DNA from: JAMQKA01 sp043951865
GTDB taxonomy: Bacteria > Bacteroidota > Rhodothermia > Balneolales > Balneolaceae
DNA length: 50,191 nucleotides
Assembly (NCBI RefSeq): GCF_043951865.1
Contig: NZ_JBINJF010000030.1
Coordinates: 1 to 50,191 of the forward strand
Direction: 5' to 3'
The notes below the pieces were generated by a model. That model saw only the letters and a list, made by a program, of their open reading frames with translations, did not search any database and was not told the origin of the DNA. Within the stretch, counting starts at the first letter, position 1. The number at the start of each line of letters is the position of its first letter. This document shows positions 16,032 to 25,110 of this stretch, in pieces. The translations under genes and the position numbers were made by a program.

Positions 16032-17105
16032 TCAGGTTATTAGTTCATCTCCCTCAAGTGAATAATAGCTCTTCATCAGGTTGGCTGTAAGGCATGAATG
16101 GACCGGCAAAACCCCGATAATATCCCCCACATGTAGTTTTTTCATGAGTGGTGGGCTGCATTTCAGAATGCCGTGTTCCTGGGAAAGGTTCTTTATAAAA
16201 GCATTTTCAACGGGCTGGGACCATCTGTTGTTTTCTTCCAGCAGAACGGGAAGCCCGTATATGGTTTGACGATCCCATTCCAGTGTTTCTTTTGACAAGT
16301 GGACGGCACCCCCGTGAATAACGCATTCATTGCGCTGAGGATATGTCGCAACCACCGGCGCCGCCAACGCCACTGCAATATCTTCGATGGTACAGGCACC
16401 TGCTTGTACCTGCATCAGGTCGTAAAACACAAAGTTGCCCGGGCTGATCTCATCGATTTCCCCGAAATCATCGGCCACGGTGCATCCCGGGGTATCTCCA
16501 ATACAGCAGGTCAGGTTGTTGAAACGATTTTTAAGGCGCTGTACCTGTAACACAACATCGGCGTATATCGCCTTGATTTCATTTTTGGAACGGGCAGAGT
16601 AGGTGTGACCGGGATGCGAGTAAAAGCCTTTGAGCGTCAGCAAATCGGAGTGTTTTATGAAACGGATCAACCGCGCTATGGAGTCTGTTTGTCCGGGCCT
16701 GAATCCGGACCGTTCACCTCCGGTATCAATTTCGATATAGACCTGGGCTGGTTCAGTCAGATGCTCCCTCAAAAACCGGACCGATTCGATATTTGCCACC
16801 AGCAGGCTAATGGCATTGATCTTCGCGGCCAGGGTATTGATGGAGTCAATTTCACGAATATTCACCGGGAACGCGACGGTGATATCCCTCCAGCCGTGAT
16901 CGGCAAACAGGTGACCCATCTTGAATGACGAGACGGTGATGGCATCGATTCCAAACTCCCGGAACCACTCTCCGATAACCGGCGACTGGTGGGTCTTTAC
17001 ATGCGGTTTGAAGGCTAATCCGTGATTCCCGGCCTTTTCTGCCATACGCCTGATGTTTGTCTTACATTTTTGGGGATCGATAAGTAAAGTCGGTGAGCTG
17101 ATCAT
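16032..17105 (-). CDS. PLP-dependent D-threonine aldolase/D-serine dehydratase-like enzyme
   Basis: This 357-residue enzyme has the alanine-racemase-like TIM barrel. The PLP lysine motif is FKPHVKTHQ (K37 in VKTH), matching the RPHxKTHK motif of the DSD1/DTA family. The C-terminal metal-site motif PVHSCLTANL (His-x-Cys) is present. The Gly-rich CCIGDTPGCT segment would hold the PLP phosphate. Family members split D-threonine or D-beta-hydroxy amino acids into glycine and aldehyde, or deaminate D-serine; which applies here is not decidable. It lies 86 bp upstream of the SLC13 permease in the same direction, so the two may share a transcript. Confidence 0.85.
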   Translation of the reverse strand: MISSPTLLIDPQKCKTNIRRMAEKAGNHGLAFKPHVKTHQSPVIGEWFREFGIDAITVSSFKMGHLFADHGWRDITVAFPVNIREIDSINTLAAKINAISLLVANIESVRFLREHLTEPAQVYIEIDTGGERSGFRPGQTDSIARLIRFIKHSDLLTLKGFYSHPGHTYSARSKNEIKAIYADVVLQVQRLKNRFNNLTCCIGDTPGCTVADDFGEIDEISPGNFVFYDLMQVQAGACTIEDIAVALAAPVVATYPQRNECVIHGGAVHLSKETLEWDRQTIYGLPVLLEENNRWSQPVENAFIKNLSQEHGILKCSPPLMKKLHVGDIIGVLPVHSCLTANLMKSYYSLEGDELIT

Positions 17106-17160
17106 GAGAATTCAAATGTTAAAAGAAGTTTTTTGGTAATGGGGATAAAGTCGTCCGACT

Positions 17161-17664
17161 TTATCCCGTTTTATGGTCGGTGGAATCAGGGGCATGCTCA
17201 TGAATGTATGAGATTAGGTGCTCGGCGTCTTCTTTTGTTAGGGCAAGCGCCCTGCCGTGGACCTCTACCAGGGTTAATGGCCGGTCTGAGTCTGCCGGCA
17301 TAAATTTAATATTCAGATCCCCCGGAAAAAAACCGGTTCCGAAAAATTGGGTGTTCGGTTCCGTATATACCGTTTCGATGTTGCCAAGTTTAAAAATGTC
17401 GCGGCTGACGACCCGATCTTTCCTCAAATAGGTAAGAATCAGCTCTCCGTTTTCAGTAGAGCATTCGATGGTGTGCTTGCCCTGCATCACTTTCAGACCG
17501 CTTAATACCGTACCCGCCAGCAGTCCAAATGCGATTAAACGGAGTACGCCTTCCCACACTACATCCTCGGCAACATGATAGGCACCCAGAAACAGCAGTG
17601 TACCCAAGGCCAGGGCGGAGGTTATCTGAATCCAGTAACCGGAGTATTTTTCTTTAATAATCAT
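17161..17664 (-). CDS. Hypothetical two-helix membrane protein
   Basis: This 167-residue protein has two adjacent hydrophobic helices (about 12-30 and 37-55) followed by a hydrophilic beta-rich domain (about 60-155). The layout resembles small bacterial PH-like membrane proteins, but no family is firmly recognised. It lies 55 bp upstream of the D-threonine aldolase-like gene in the same direction and may be co-transcribed with it. The start is ATG 17664. Confidence 0.6.
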   Translation of the reverse strand: MIIKEKYSGYWIQITSALALGTLLFLGAYHVAEDVVWEGVLRLIAFGLLAGTVLSGLKVMQGKHTIECSTENGELILTYLRKDRVVSRDIFKLGNIETVYTEPNTQFFGTGFFPGDLNIKFMPADSDRPLTLVEVHGRALALTKEDAEHLISYIHEHAPDSTDHKTG

Positions 17665-17810
17665 CTGAAAAGTAATTGAGGTGCAGCTGTCAATAAATTG
17701 GAGACACGGGATAGTTAAAAAAAACGGTTATATTAAAATGGGAATTTCACCCGCAGCCAACGTAATGCAAGGTACTTGACGTGGGGCTGCAAAGTTTTCA
17801 CGTCACCGGC

Positions 17811-17828
17811 GGTTTTGCAAACCCTCTG
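17811..17828 (-). repeat. End-only remnant of the 120-bp repeat
   Basis: GGTTTTGCAAACCCTCTG matches the terminal 18 bp of the repeat family in reverse orientation, and nothing further in the element is conserved upstream. A small ACGTGG...CACGT-type palindrome lies just before it. The interval 17665-17925 holds no gene. Confidence 0.45.
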
Positions 17829-17925
17829 GTAAATTAAACAACTGCAATGGATAAAATCACGGTACAAATTGATTGATTTTTATTGAAGTATTAGCTTGGT
17901 TTATAAAACATATAAAGAGGATATT

Positions 17926-18078
17926 ATGGCGAAGAAGAAAAAAGGGACCAAGAAGAAGGAGATGTCAGAGGGCACTGCAATTGCAGTTGTGGTACTTGGA
18001 TTGACTGTGGGAGGAATTGCAGTATATTATATATTGACGTGGCTGATCAGCCTGTTTTTCCCTAATCTGCTCAATTAG
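17926..18078 (+). CDS. Small Lys-rich single-span membrane protein
   Basis: This 50-residue protein has a Lys-rich N-terminus (MAKKKKGTKKKE) followed by one long hydrophobic helix (about 18-44) and a short tail. ATG 17926 is chosen because AAAGAGG lies 5 nt upstream; an upstream in-frame TTG at 17896 would add ten residues that look non-native. No family is recognised. It stands alone between a repeat remnant and repeat copy B, which starts 12 bp after its stop. Confidence 0.6.
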   Translation: MAKKKKGTKKKEMSEGTAIAVVVLGLTVGGIAVYYILTWLISLFFPNLLN

Positions 18079-18089
18079 TATATACTTTA

Positions 18090-18210
18090 CAGGGGCCTTT
18101 GCAGGACCTGCTATGTTGTTGGGAGTAGCTGTACTACCGGCCTTTGGGACCTTTAAACAGGAGTACAACGCCCTTAAAACGAGGAATTGAAGGTTTTGCA
18201 AAGCCCTCTG
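18090..18210 (-). repeat. 120-bp structured repeat, copy B (reverse orientation)
   Basis: The reverse complement aligns with copy A along its whole length, beginning CAGAGGGCTTTGCAAAACC. In hairpin 3 the stem is GGTAG-TACAG-CTACT, where copy A has GGTGG-TACAA-CCACC: a G-C pair has become an A-T pair, a compensatory change. The remainder of 18079-18398 holds no gene. Confidence 0.8.
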
Positions 18211-18398
18211 TTAATTATTTTCTATTTCTTTGCTGGATGCTTAAAACGAACAAGAGCCCTTCACAATATGCTCATTAACCAGTATGCGGGGGGGATATTA
18301 AACTGCAGTTCAACGCCGGTCTACAATATGTTGCGCCGGTGTTGAACTCGACGTCACTGTGAAATTAATTGCAAAACTCATTTGACAGGTCTGAATTT

Positions 18399-19061
18399 AT
18401 GAACACAAATCCGGAAAATACGCGAACCGATAGGTCACTGCCGGCCCTCTGTTGGATTATTGCACTTCTTGTCGTTGTAATACCGTTGAGTTCGTGTAGC
18501 AGTGAATCGAATGATTCCGCCAGGTCTTCCCAGCATACTCCGCAAGAGCAATCATCGGGGGAATCGTCGCCGGATGAGCTTAATGCCCAGCAGTTGAGGA
18601 CGGCTGCGCTTGAGGGAGAGATCGGGAAGGTACGCGCGGCGATAGAGGAGGGGATTGATGTGAATGCCTCCGATCAACGCGGCCGTACCGCCCTTATGCT
18701 GGCGGCCTTTAATGGACACACAGAAGTATCCCGGATTCTGCTGGAGGCGGGCGCCCGGGTGGAGGATAAAAATACGGAGGGGCGAACACCTCTGATCTTT
18801 GCTGCCAGTGGACCGTATGCTGAGACGGTTGAGCTTTTACTGGAGTGGGAGGCCGATCCCAATACCGCTGACCAGGTAGAAGGCTGGTCCGCTCTTATGT
18901 TTGCAGCAGCAGGAGGGCATGAGGAGGTAGTCAGTACCCTGCTGGAATATGATGCCGACACACAGCTGAAAGACAAGGATGGGGACACCGCCATAAAATT
19001 TGCCCGGGACAACAATCACCCGGAGGTGGTGTCACTTCTGGAGGAGAATAACACGCAGTAA
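18399..19061 (+). CDS. Ankyrin-repeat lipoprotein
   Basis: This 220-residue exported protein has a hydrophobic signal segment ending in the lipobox LSSC, followed by a Ser/Glu-rich linker. About four to five ankyrin repeats follow (about residues 65-215), with clear motifs such as GRTALMLAAFNGHTEVSRIL, GRTPLIFAAS and GWSALMFAAAGGHEEVVSTL. Ankyrin repeats bind other proteins; the partner here is unknown. ATG 18399 is chosen over the in-frame TTG 18369 because it gives a normal lipoprotein signal peptide and has AGG about 10 nt upstream. Confidence 0.82.
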   Translation: MNTNPENTRTDRSLPALCWIIALLVVVIPLSSCSSESNDSARSSQHTPQEQSSGESSPDELNAQQLRTAALEGEIGKVRAAIEEGIDVNASDQRGRTALMLAAFNGHTEVSRILLEAGARVEDKNTEGRTPLIFAASGPYAETVELLLEWEADPNTADQVEGWSALMFAAAGGHEEVVSTLLEYDADTQLKDKDGDTAIKFARDNNHPEVVSLLEENNTQ

Positions 19062-19316
19062 ATATCAGGAAGAGACCGGGGGGCTGTGTTTCTTTATGAA
19101 AGCCGGAATATGTTGATAGCGCACTCAAAGAGTTAATGTGAGGGGACGCCACAAAAATAAAAAATGAGTATCACTGTTTGGATGATCTCCGGATTTTGTT
19201 AAGTTCCCCGAAATCTGTTTATTAAGTTTATCTAACAAAAACAGGGAGGAATGGAACAAACACTCATATTTTGAGTTACAGGGAATGTAAACCTGAACAT
19301 CACTTCTTGTCCTGTT

Positions 19317-19595
19317 ATGGATATTACATCCTTTGATGATGACGACGTGCTTACCGATTATCTCACTGATTACCTGGATGGTAATTTAGACGCCACTGAA
19401 GTGGAGGTATTTGAAGAATACCTGGATCAAAATAAGCGAGAAAAGGAATTTACCTGTAAAGCCCGGAAGGGAAAACAAGCACTAAATTGGCTGGTAAAGC
19501 AGATGAATAATTATGAGAACATAGAATATAAACTGGCGACACAAATTGCTCTCGAAAAATTAAGGTCTGGTAAATCTGATACGATAAATCAGTAG
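19317..19595 (+). CDS. Small acidic hypothetical protein, anti-sigma-like N-terminus
   Basis: This 92-residue protein has an acidic first half. The segment LTDYLDGNLDATEVEVFEEYL resembles the helical start of zinc-less anti-sigma factors, and the second half is basic and helical. There is no membrane segment, no HxxxCxxC zinc motif and no neighbouring sigma factor gene. Function is not recognised; the anti-sigma likeness is weak. It has no clear RBS, and the intervals on both sides (about 255-280 bp) hold no other supported gene. Confidence 0.5.
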   Translation: MDITSFDDDDVLTDYLTDYLDGNLDATEVEVFEEYLDQNKREKEFTCKARKGKQALNWLVKQMNNYENIEYKLATQIALEKLRSGKSDTINQ

Positions 19596-19875
19596 GTAGA
19601 ACGGCTGATTTATTCATTGACAGAGGGACTTGCCAACCTGTTCTTCATTTAAATTGTGCTCTCAGTATCTGGATGCGGCTGGTTTCATTCGCCAAAAGAG
19701 GGGAAGTATGCCGGAAGTTAAGTGTGGAATAGGTCCACCGATTGACTAACTTCCGCAGGAGTTTGGGATTTGTTTTGTTCGCACAAAGAAGGAATATTTT
19801 TGCCTGGGGAGCGGCTTTAATATTTTTGAGGAAGCCGTAACTCACGAACCAATTTCTTGGTGAGAAAAGCAGGTT
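19596..19875. other. Intergenic stretch, possible decayed element end
   Basis: I see no supported gene. AACCAATTTCTTGGTGAG near 19848-19865 resembles the right end of the element at 49392-49625 (CAAATTTCTTGGTGAATAAT). A 66-codon ORF on the minus strand has no recognisable family. It may be residue of an old mobile element. Confidence 0.3.
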
Positions 19876-21861
19876 TTAGTACTCCAACAACTGATTGATC
19901 TTTTCTTTCAGCCTGTGAGAAGCGAGATATCCCTCCTCCAGTCTCTTGTTGAAGGGGATGGGAGTGTCCAGGGAACCGCAGCGGATGAGGGGGGCATCCA
20001 GGTGTTCAAAGCACTGTTCATTGATCAGGGCTGAAAGCTCACTCATCGGTCCCAGGGTCAAGGAGGGCTCCTGTAGCAGCAAGGCTTTATTTGTTTTGAT
20101 TATTGATGTCCTGACCGTTTCAAGATCAAGTGGATAGAGACATCGCAGATCTACAATTTCCAGTTCAACGCCCTTTCGTTCATACTCTTCGGCTATCTCG
20201 TATGCCCAGTGCACGCCCATCCCATAGGTTATAATGCTGGCGCTCGTCCCTTCTCTGCATATTGCGGCACTGCCGAGCTCTTCAGGTTGGCAGTGGTCAT
20301 AAATTGTGGATTTAAGACTTCTGTAGAGCTTTTTATGCTCAAAAAAGAGAACGGGATTGGGATCCATCAGCGCACTGTAGAGTAGGTTTTGGGCATCTTG
20401 CACGGAGGACGGCACCACGATTTTCAGGCCGGCGTGCTGCATAAACCAGCCTTCCGGCGACTGCGAATGAAACGGCCCCGATCCCACGCCGGCACCGTGT
20501 GGAGCACGAATCGTAACATTGAGCGGTGGAGTCCATCGATAACGGGATTTTGCCAGATTATTGATCACCTGGTTAAAACCGCAGGATATAAAATCAGCGA
20601 ACTGCATTTCAACGACCGGTTTGAAACCTTCCAGCGCCAACCCTATCGCCGTGCCCACTGCGCCTGATTCCATGGTCGGGGTATTGCGAATGCGCTCTTT
20701 GCCAAACTGTTCTACAAATCCCTCCGTTACCTTGAAGACGCCCCCGTATTCGGCAATATCCTGCCCAAGCATAATATAGGAGTCATCCTCCAGGAACGCC
20801 TGCCGAAGGGCGTTGCTTACAGCATCGACAAACCGTTGTTCAGATTGGGTTGCTCCTGGTTTAGCAGGGGAGGGAATTTCAGCCGAAGTAAAAACAGCAG
20901 CGGTCTCCTTCTCTTCATCAAATACGGGGTCATCCGCATTGAGAGCACGCTCCAGCTCATCCTCAAATAGTTGATCCACCTGGTCTGCAACAGCTGAAAA
21001 TTCCTCTTCCGTGGTAACCAGTTTCTTGTTTTTTATCCATTTTTTCAGCTGGAGGATCGGGTCGCGCCGTTTCCATTCCTCAAACAGCTCATCAGGTATA
21101 TAGGAGGTGCCCGAGGCCTCTTCATGTCCCCGCATGCGAAAGGTCTTGGCCTCTATCAGTACCGGCTGACCACGCAAGGCGGTTTTCCGGGCATCGGCCA
21201 TTTCATCCATTACGTTAAAAATATTATTTCCGTCGATTTTGAGTCCCGCCAGTCCATAACCGATCGCCCGGTTCAACAAGTGCTGGCAGGCGTACTGTTC
21301 CGAGGTGGGGGTGGAGAGGGCGTACCCGTTGTTTTCGATCACAAAGATGACCGGAAGTTCCCAGACCGCCGCCAGGTTCAGGGCCTCGTGGAAGTCACCC
21401 TCACTGGTGGCGCCGTCGCCGCAAAAACTACAGACAACGGAACCGGTCTCTTTCATCCGTGATGCCAGAGCCAGCCCGTCCGCAACGGGCAGCGTGGCGG
21501 CCAGGTGTGAAATCATCCCCACAATCCGGTTGTCGAGGCTTCCAAAATGAAACGAGCGGTCTCGCCCATTAGTGAACCCGTCCGCCTTGCCGAGCAGCTG
21601 ACAAAACAGCCTGTACAGATCGACCCCCCGCGTGGTAAACAATCCCAGGTTCCGGTGCATCGGCAGCAGATAATCTTCATCGCTGAGCGAGGCTGCCGCT
21701 CCTACGGAGATCGCCTCCTGCCCGATCCCTGAAAACCATTTGCTTATCTTTCCCTGCCGCAGAAGATTGATCATCCGCTCCTCAATACGCCGGGGCAGCA
21801 GCAGTTTTTTGTACAGTTCGACGGCCTCTTCTTTTGAAATATTTTTTGTGGGATGGATCAT
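19876..21861 (-). CDS. 2-oxoacid dehydrogenase E1, fused alpha and beta subunits
   Basis: This 661-residue thiamine-diphosphate enzyme would decarboxylate a 2-oxo acid (branched-chain 2-oxo acids or pyruvate) and pass the acyl group to an E2 lipoyl protein. The alpha part (about 1-325) shows RRIEERM, the GQEAISVG and HRNLG motifs, and the TPP/Mg motif GDGATSEGDFHEALN...ENN. The beta part (about 340-661) shows GQDIAEYGGVFKVTEG, RIRNTPTMESGAVGTAIGLAL and MQFADFISCGFNQV. The subunits are usually encoded by two genes; here one open frame covers both, with an acidic linker near 305-345. No E2 or E3 gene is in the window, so those partners must lie elsewhere. Confidence 0.9.
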   Translation of the reverse strand: MIHPTKNISKEEAVELYKKLLLPRRIEERMINLLRQGKISKWFSGIGQEAISVGAAASLSDEDYLLPMHRNLGLFTTRGVDLYRLFCQLLGKADGFTNGRDRSFHFGSLDNRIVGMISHLAATLPVADGLALASRMKETGSVVCSFCGDGATSEGDFHEALNLAAVWELPVIFVIENNGYALSTPTSEQYACQHLLNRAIGYGLAGLKIDGNNIFNVMDEMADARKTALRGQPVLIEAKTFRMRGHEEASGTSYIPDELFEEWKRRDPILQLKKWIKNKKLVTTEEEFSAVADQVDQLFEDELERALNADDPVFDEEKETAAVFTSAEIPSPAKPGATQSEQRFVDAVSNALRQAFLEDDSYIMLGQDIAEYGGVFKVTEGFVEQFGKERIRNTPTMESGAVGTAIGLALEGFKPVVEMQFADFISCGFNQVINNLAKSRYRWTPPLNVTIRAPHGAGVGSGPFHSQSPEGWFMQHAGLKIVVPSSVQDAQNLLYSALMDPNPVLFFEHKKLYRSLKSTIYDHCQPEELGSAAICREGTSASIITYGMGVHWAYEIAEEYERKGVELEIVDLRCLYPLDLETVRTSIIKTNKALLLQEPSLTLGPMSELSALINEQCFEHLDAPLIRCGSLDTPIPFNKRLEEGYLASHRLKEKINQLLEY

Positions 21862-22171
21862 TTATTTAACAAAAAATTTCAGTAATTTGGATGCTGTTGG
21901 TCGGATCCGGTGGATCGACATATTCTGTTGTGATTCCGTGCTAATATGACCAGAATGATGAACAAACGAAATGCGGTCATTGAATTATATATCGGCTGCA
22001 TCTGTTGCGGGGCATAGCGTATTATACATAAATTAGAAATTACAGAAACGTTACAACTGTTTGCGGCGGCAACTTCAGTGAAATGTTGAGAATAGCATTT
22101 CGGGAAGTTTTCAGTCGCATTTTTCATTTAGGGCACCTGCAGTGCACAACTTGAAAAGAATTTATTGTTAG
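21862..22171. other. Divergent intergenic region between E1 and speD
   Basis: These 310 bp separate divergently read genes and so should hold promoters for both. It is AT-rich. A GCACCTGCAGTGC near-palindrome lies at 22133-22145, just upstream of speD. No gene is seen. Confidence 0.4.
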
Positions 22172-22576
22172 ATGGAAGCACTTGGTCGACAAATACTTGT
22201 TGAATATTATGATTGTGACGCAGAAAAGCTTAATGATGTCGATTTTATTGAGTCGGCATTCATTGAGGCTACGAAAGCCTCCAAAGCCACGATTATTACA
22301 CACAATTTCCATAAATTCAGTCCCCATGGGGTCAGCGGTGTTATAGTTATTGCTGAATCCCATGTGGCCATTCATACCTGGCCGGAATACAAATACGCGG
22401 CTGTCGATATTTTCACATGTGGCGAAACGATCGATCCATGGATAATCCAGGAACACCTGAAGAATTCACTGGAGTCCCAAAACACGTCAAGCATGGAAAT
22501 GAAGCGGGGGATGTTCAGGGTCAATCCCGGTGAGCGTCTCCTTTTTAAACCCAAATCCACACTTACAGAAAATTAA
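22172..22576 (+). CDS. speD: S-adenosylmethionine decarboxylase proenzyme (SpeH type)
   Basis: This 134-residue self-cleaving proenzyme makes decarboxylated AdoMet, the aminopropyl donor for spermidine synthesis. The cleavage motif AESHVAIHTWPEYKYAAVD is intact: Glu62/Ser63 is the processing site that yields the pyruvoyl group, with His68 and Cys83 as catalytic residues at the same numbers as, from memory, in the Thermotoga enzyme. The length fits the small prokaryotic class 1B. It is the first of three polyamine genes, with the arginine decarboxylase 8 bp downstream. Confidence 0.93.
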   Translation: MEALGRQILVEYYDCDAEKLNDVDFIESAFIEATKASKATIITHNFHKFSPHGVSGVIVIAESHVAIHTWPEYKYAAVDIFTCGETIDPWIIQEHLKNSLESQNTSSMEMKRGMFRVNPGERLLFKPKSTLTEN

Positions 22577-22584
22577 CGGTTGTA

Positions 22585-23097
22585 ATGAAAAAATCTTCAC
22601 AGATGCAGGTTTCGCCACAGCTGATGGTTGACACGCCCAATATTTTTTGCCTGGTCAGGGGGGCATCGGAGGGGCGCACGCGGCTCAATGCGTTTGATAA
22701 TGCCCTGCTGAACGCCGGCGTGGGCGATACCAACCTGATGCGCATGAGCAGTATTTTGCCGCCGGGAGCTGAGCAGTGTGCGATCCGTGATATGGATCTC
22801 CCGAAAGGTGGACTCATTCCGCTCGCCTATGCCACGATAGACTCTACCACACCCGGCCGCTTTATTTCTTCCGCCATTGCTGTCGGCATTCCTGAAGACC
22901 GCTCTGAACCGGGGGTGATCATGGAGTTTGAGGACCACAGCAAGCTGGAAAATGTGGAGGCTATCGCGCGCCAGATGGTGGTCGATGCGTTTGATTACCG
23001 GAAACGGAAGCTGAAAGAGATCAAATCGATCGGCATTGAGCACCAGGTCGAAACGTGTGGGGCCACGTTTGCTGCGGCTGTCTTGTGGTATGAGTAG
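22585..23097 (+). CDS. pdaD: Pyruvoyl-dependent arginine decarboxylase
   Basis: This 170-residue self-processing enzyme decarboxylates arginine to agmatine. The processing site is the Ser-Ser pair in LMRMSSILPPGAE (S55/S56), and the catalytic Glu lies in GVIMEFE. The general PvlArgDC pattern (NAFDNALLNAGVGDTNL, GLIPLAYA, CGATFAAAVLWYE) is clear. This family is best known from archaea and chlamydiae and occurs in some bacteria instead of the PLP enzyme SpeA. With speD directly upstream and speE downstream it forms a polyamine operon. The window has no agmatinase or agmatine deiminase gene. Confidence 0.92.
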   Translation: MKKSSQMQVSPQLMVDTPNIFCLVRGASEGRTRLNAFDNALLNAGVGDTNLMRMSSILPPGAEQCAIRDMDLPKGGLIPLAYATIDSTTPGRFISSAIAVGIPEDRSEPGVIMEFEDHSKLENVEAIARQMVVDAFDYRKRKLKEIKSIGIEHQVETCGATFAAAVLWYE

Positions 23098-23222
23098 TAT
23101 GAGTAACAGAAAACTTGTCCAAAAAAACACTCTGATGCCCCGCTTTGTACCACGGGTGGGCTTCGAGTGACTGCTCGTCATTTCGTAAGAATTCTATAAA
23201 TCCTAAAAAGACCGTTTGACGG

Positions 23223-24071
23223 ATGACCACCTACAACGAGTATTACCATAAAAAGACCGGTTTAACAGTCGGGGTTAAGAATGTGCTTTTCTCGGAGCAG
23301 TCCGAATATCAGAAAGTGGAGGTGCTGGAAACCGACACCTGGGGCAATATGATGACGATCGACGGGATGGTCATGCTCTCGGAGAAGGATGAGTTTGTGT
23401 ACCACGAGATGTTGAGTCATGTCGGGCTGTTTTCTCACCCGAAACCGGAACGGGTCCTGATAGTCGGCGGCGGCGATGGAGGCACGGCCCGCGAAGTGCT
23501 GCGGCACGACTCGGTTGTACAGGTCGATTTGGTGGAGATCGACAAGGTGGTGGTGCGCGCCTCAAAAAGATTTCTCCCGGAGGTGGGAGACTGGCAGAAT
23601 CCCAGATTGAATGTCCTGTTTGAAGATGGCATACAGTTTGTCAACGGCGTCAAACTCCCGTATGATGTCATCATAATTGATGGCTCGGATCCGGTGGGAC
23701 CGGCACAGGGACTGTTTGAGCATAACTTCCTCCGGTCGTGCCACAATGCATTGGCCGAAGATGGAGTGCTGGTCGCCCAAACCGAAAGCCCGTGGGTTAA
23801 ATCCTATCACAGCAGCATAAAAAACGTATTCACCGCACTGGATGCTATGTTTGAGGTCTCAAAGATGTACCTGGCCTATATCCCACTCTACCCGGCGGGG
23901 ATGTGGTCGTTTAGCTTCGGCAGTAAAGGTGTTGATCCGCTGACAGGGGATACAGTGCGACGGGTGGAAAAGGGCGTACGCCAGTTTGGGGAAAGGTTGA
24001 AATACTATAACAAGGATGTTCACATCGGCAGTTTTGCCCTGCCGAATTTTGTGCAGGATATTATCAGCTAA
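23223..24071 (+). CDS. speE: Spermidine synthase (polyamine aminopropyltransferase)
   Basis: This 282-residue enzyme transfers the aminopropyl group of decarboxylated AdoMet to a diamine. The Rossmann AdoMet motif VLIVGGGDGGTAREVLRH, the acidic VDLVEID motif and the catalytic IIIDGSDPVGPA segment are all present, together with the N-terminal beta domain (QSEYQKVEVLETDTWGNMM). The length is normal. It follows the arginine decarboxylase by 125 bp without a clear terminator. The acceptor could be putrescine or agmatine; the sequence alone does not decide. Confidence 0.93.
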   Translation: MTTYNEYYHKKTGLTVGVKNVLFSEQSEYQKVEVLETDTWGNMMTIDGMVMLSEKDEFVYHEMLSHVGLFSHPKPERVLIVGGGDGGTAREVLRHDSVVQVDLVEIDKVVVRASKRFLPEVGDWQNPRLNVLFEDGIQFVNGVKLPYDVIIIDGSDPVGPAQGLFEHNFLRSCHNALAEDGVLVAQTESPWVKSYHSSIKNVFTALDAMFEVSKMYLAYIPLYPAGMWSFSFGSKGVDPLTGDTVRRVEKGVRQFGERLKYYNKDVHIGSFALPNFVQDIIS

Positions 24072-24281
24072 AAATAGTCATGCGTGGGAATAAAGAGGCG
24101 GTTTTGAACGATACCTTTTTAACCCAATATTTCTTTAAATAGACCTCAAATTACGACTCAAATCCTGCCTCTGAGTTGTGGAATTGTCGAACGCATCGTA
24201 TTTATGTTCTTTATTCTTTAGTCAGAAAAGGGCAGTACGTTGCTTTATTATCCAGGTTCTTTTGCACAAATTAGCTGGCTC

Positions 24282-25025
24282 ATGGAGCTTACAGATAAAT
24301 ATGTACTGGTGACCGGTGCCTCAAGGGGGATCGGCAAGAGTATATCCGCCAAGCTGTTGCAGGCGGGGGCAACCGTCACAGGTACGGCCCGCCGCTCCCC
24401 CTTTCCGGAAACGCTTGCACGGCACAGTGCATTTGAAGGTCTGCATGTAGATCTGGAGGATGAGGTTGAAACAGCCCGAATCCTTAAACCACTGTTTCAG
24501 CAAAGGCCGGCTCCGAATGTACTGGTTAACAACGCAGGTATTTTTGAAGATGCCGATTTGGGTTCGGATGACGACCGCTGGCTGCAGAACTGGGACAGGA
24601 CGTGCCAGGTTAATTTGCGAGCACCCGCTTTGCTCTCAAAATGGGCGGTAAACTGCTGGATAAAACAGGGGGAGGGAGTGCTGGTCAATATAGCTTCGCG
24701 GGCGGCTTACCGGGGAGATACGCAGGAATACGCGGCATACGCGGCCTCGAAAGGGGGGCTGGTGGCCTTTACCAAAAGTATTGCACGCGACTACGGCACC
24801 AGAGGGATCGTCGCCTACTCTGTGGCTCCCGGATTTACAAAGACAGATATGGCCGCCGACTCGATTGAGATTTACGGGGAAGATTACCTGAAGGAGGGGA
24901 TGGCCTTCGATGAGATAACATCCCCGGAAGAGGTAGCCGAGCTGGTCACGTTTTTGGCCTCCGGCAAAGTGAAACATATGACCGGCTCAACATTCCATAT
25001 AAATGGTGGTTCCTACATGATCTGA
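24282..25025 (+). CDS. Short-chain dehydrogenase/reductase
   Basis: This 247-residue SDR oxidoreductase has the NAD(P)-binding motif VTGASRGIGKS, the NNAG motif and the catalytic Ser in VNIASRAAYRG, with Tyr-x-x-x-Lys in YAASK. The C-terminal GSTFHINGGSYM is typical of the FabG-like group. ATG 24282 is chosen because the protein then starts MELTDKYVLVTG, the usual distance before the glycine motif; the in-frame TTG at 24240 would add 14 unlikely residues. The substrate is unknown. Confidence 0.87.
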   Translation: MELTDKYVLVTGASRGIGKSISAKLLQAGATVTGTARRSPFPETLARHSAFEGLHVDLEDEVETARILKPLFQQRPAPNVLVNNAGIFEDADLGSDDDRWLQNWDRTCQVNLRAPALLSKWAVNCWIKQGEGVLVNIASRAAYRGDTQEYAAYAASKGGLVAFTKSIARDYGTRGIVAYSVAPGFTKTDMAADSIEIYGEDYLKEGMAFDEITSPEEVAELVTFLASGKVKHMTGSTFHINGGSYMI

Positions 25026-25110
25026 ATTATTTAATTATACCTAATAAAAGGTGCGGCGAACTGGCGGACCGTGCAGCACTTACTTTACGTAGCAAAATCG
25101 ATATACAACT

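Noticed and set aside
19645..19845. 66-codon minus-strand ORF downstream of the E1 gene
   Set aside because: There is no RBS and no recognised motif. It may be a transposase scrap but cannot be supported.
22597..23181. 194-codon minus-strand ORF opposite the arginine decarboxylase gene
   Set aside because: It is the antisense of a clearly recognised enzyme.
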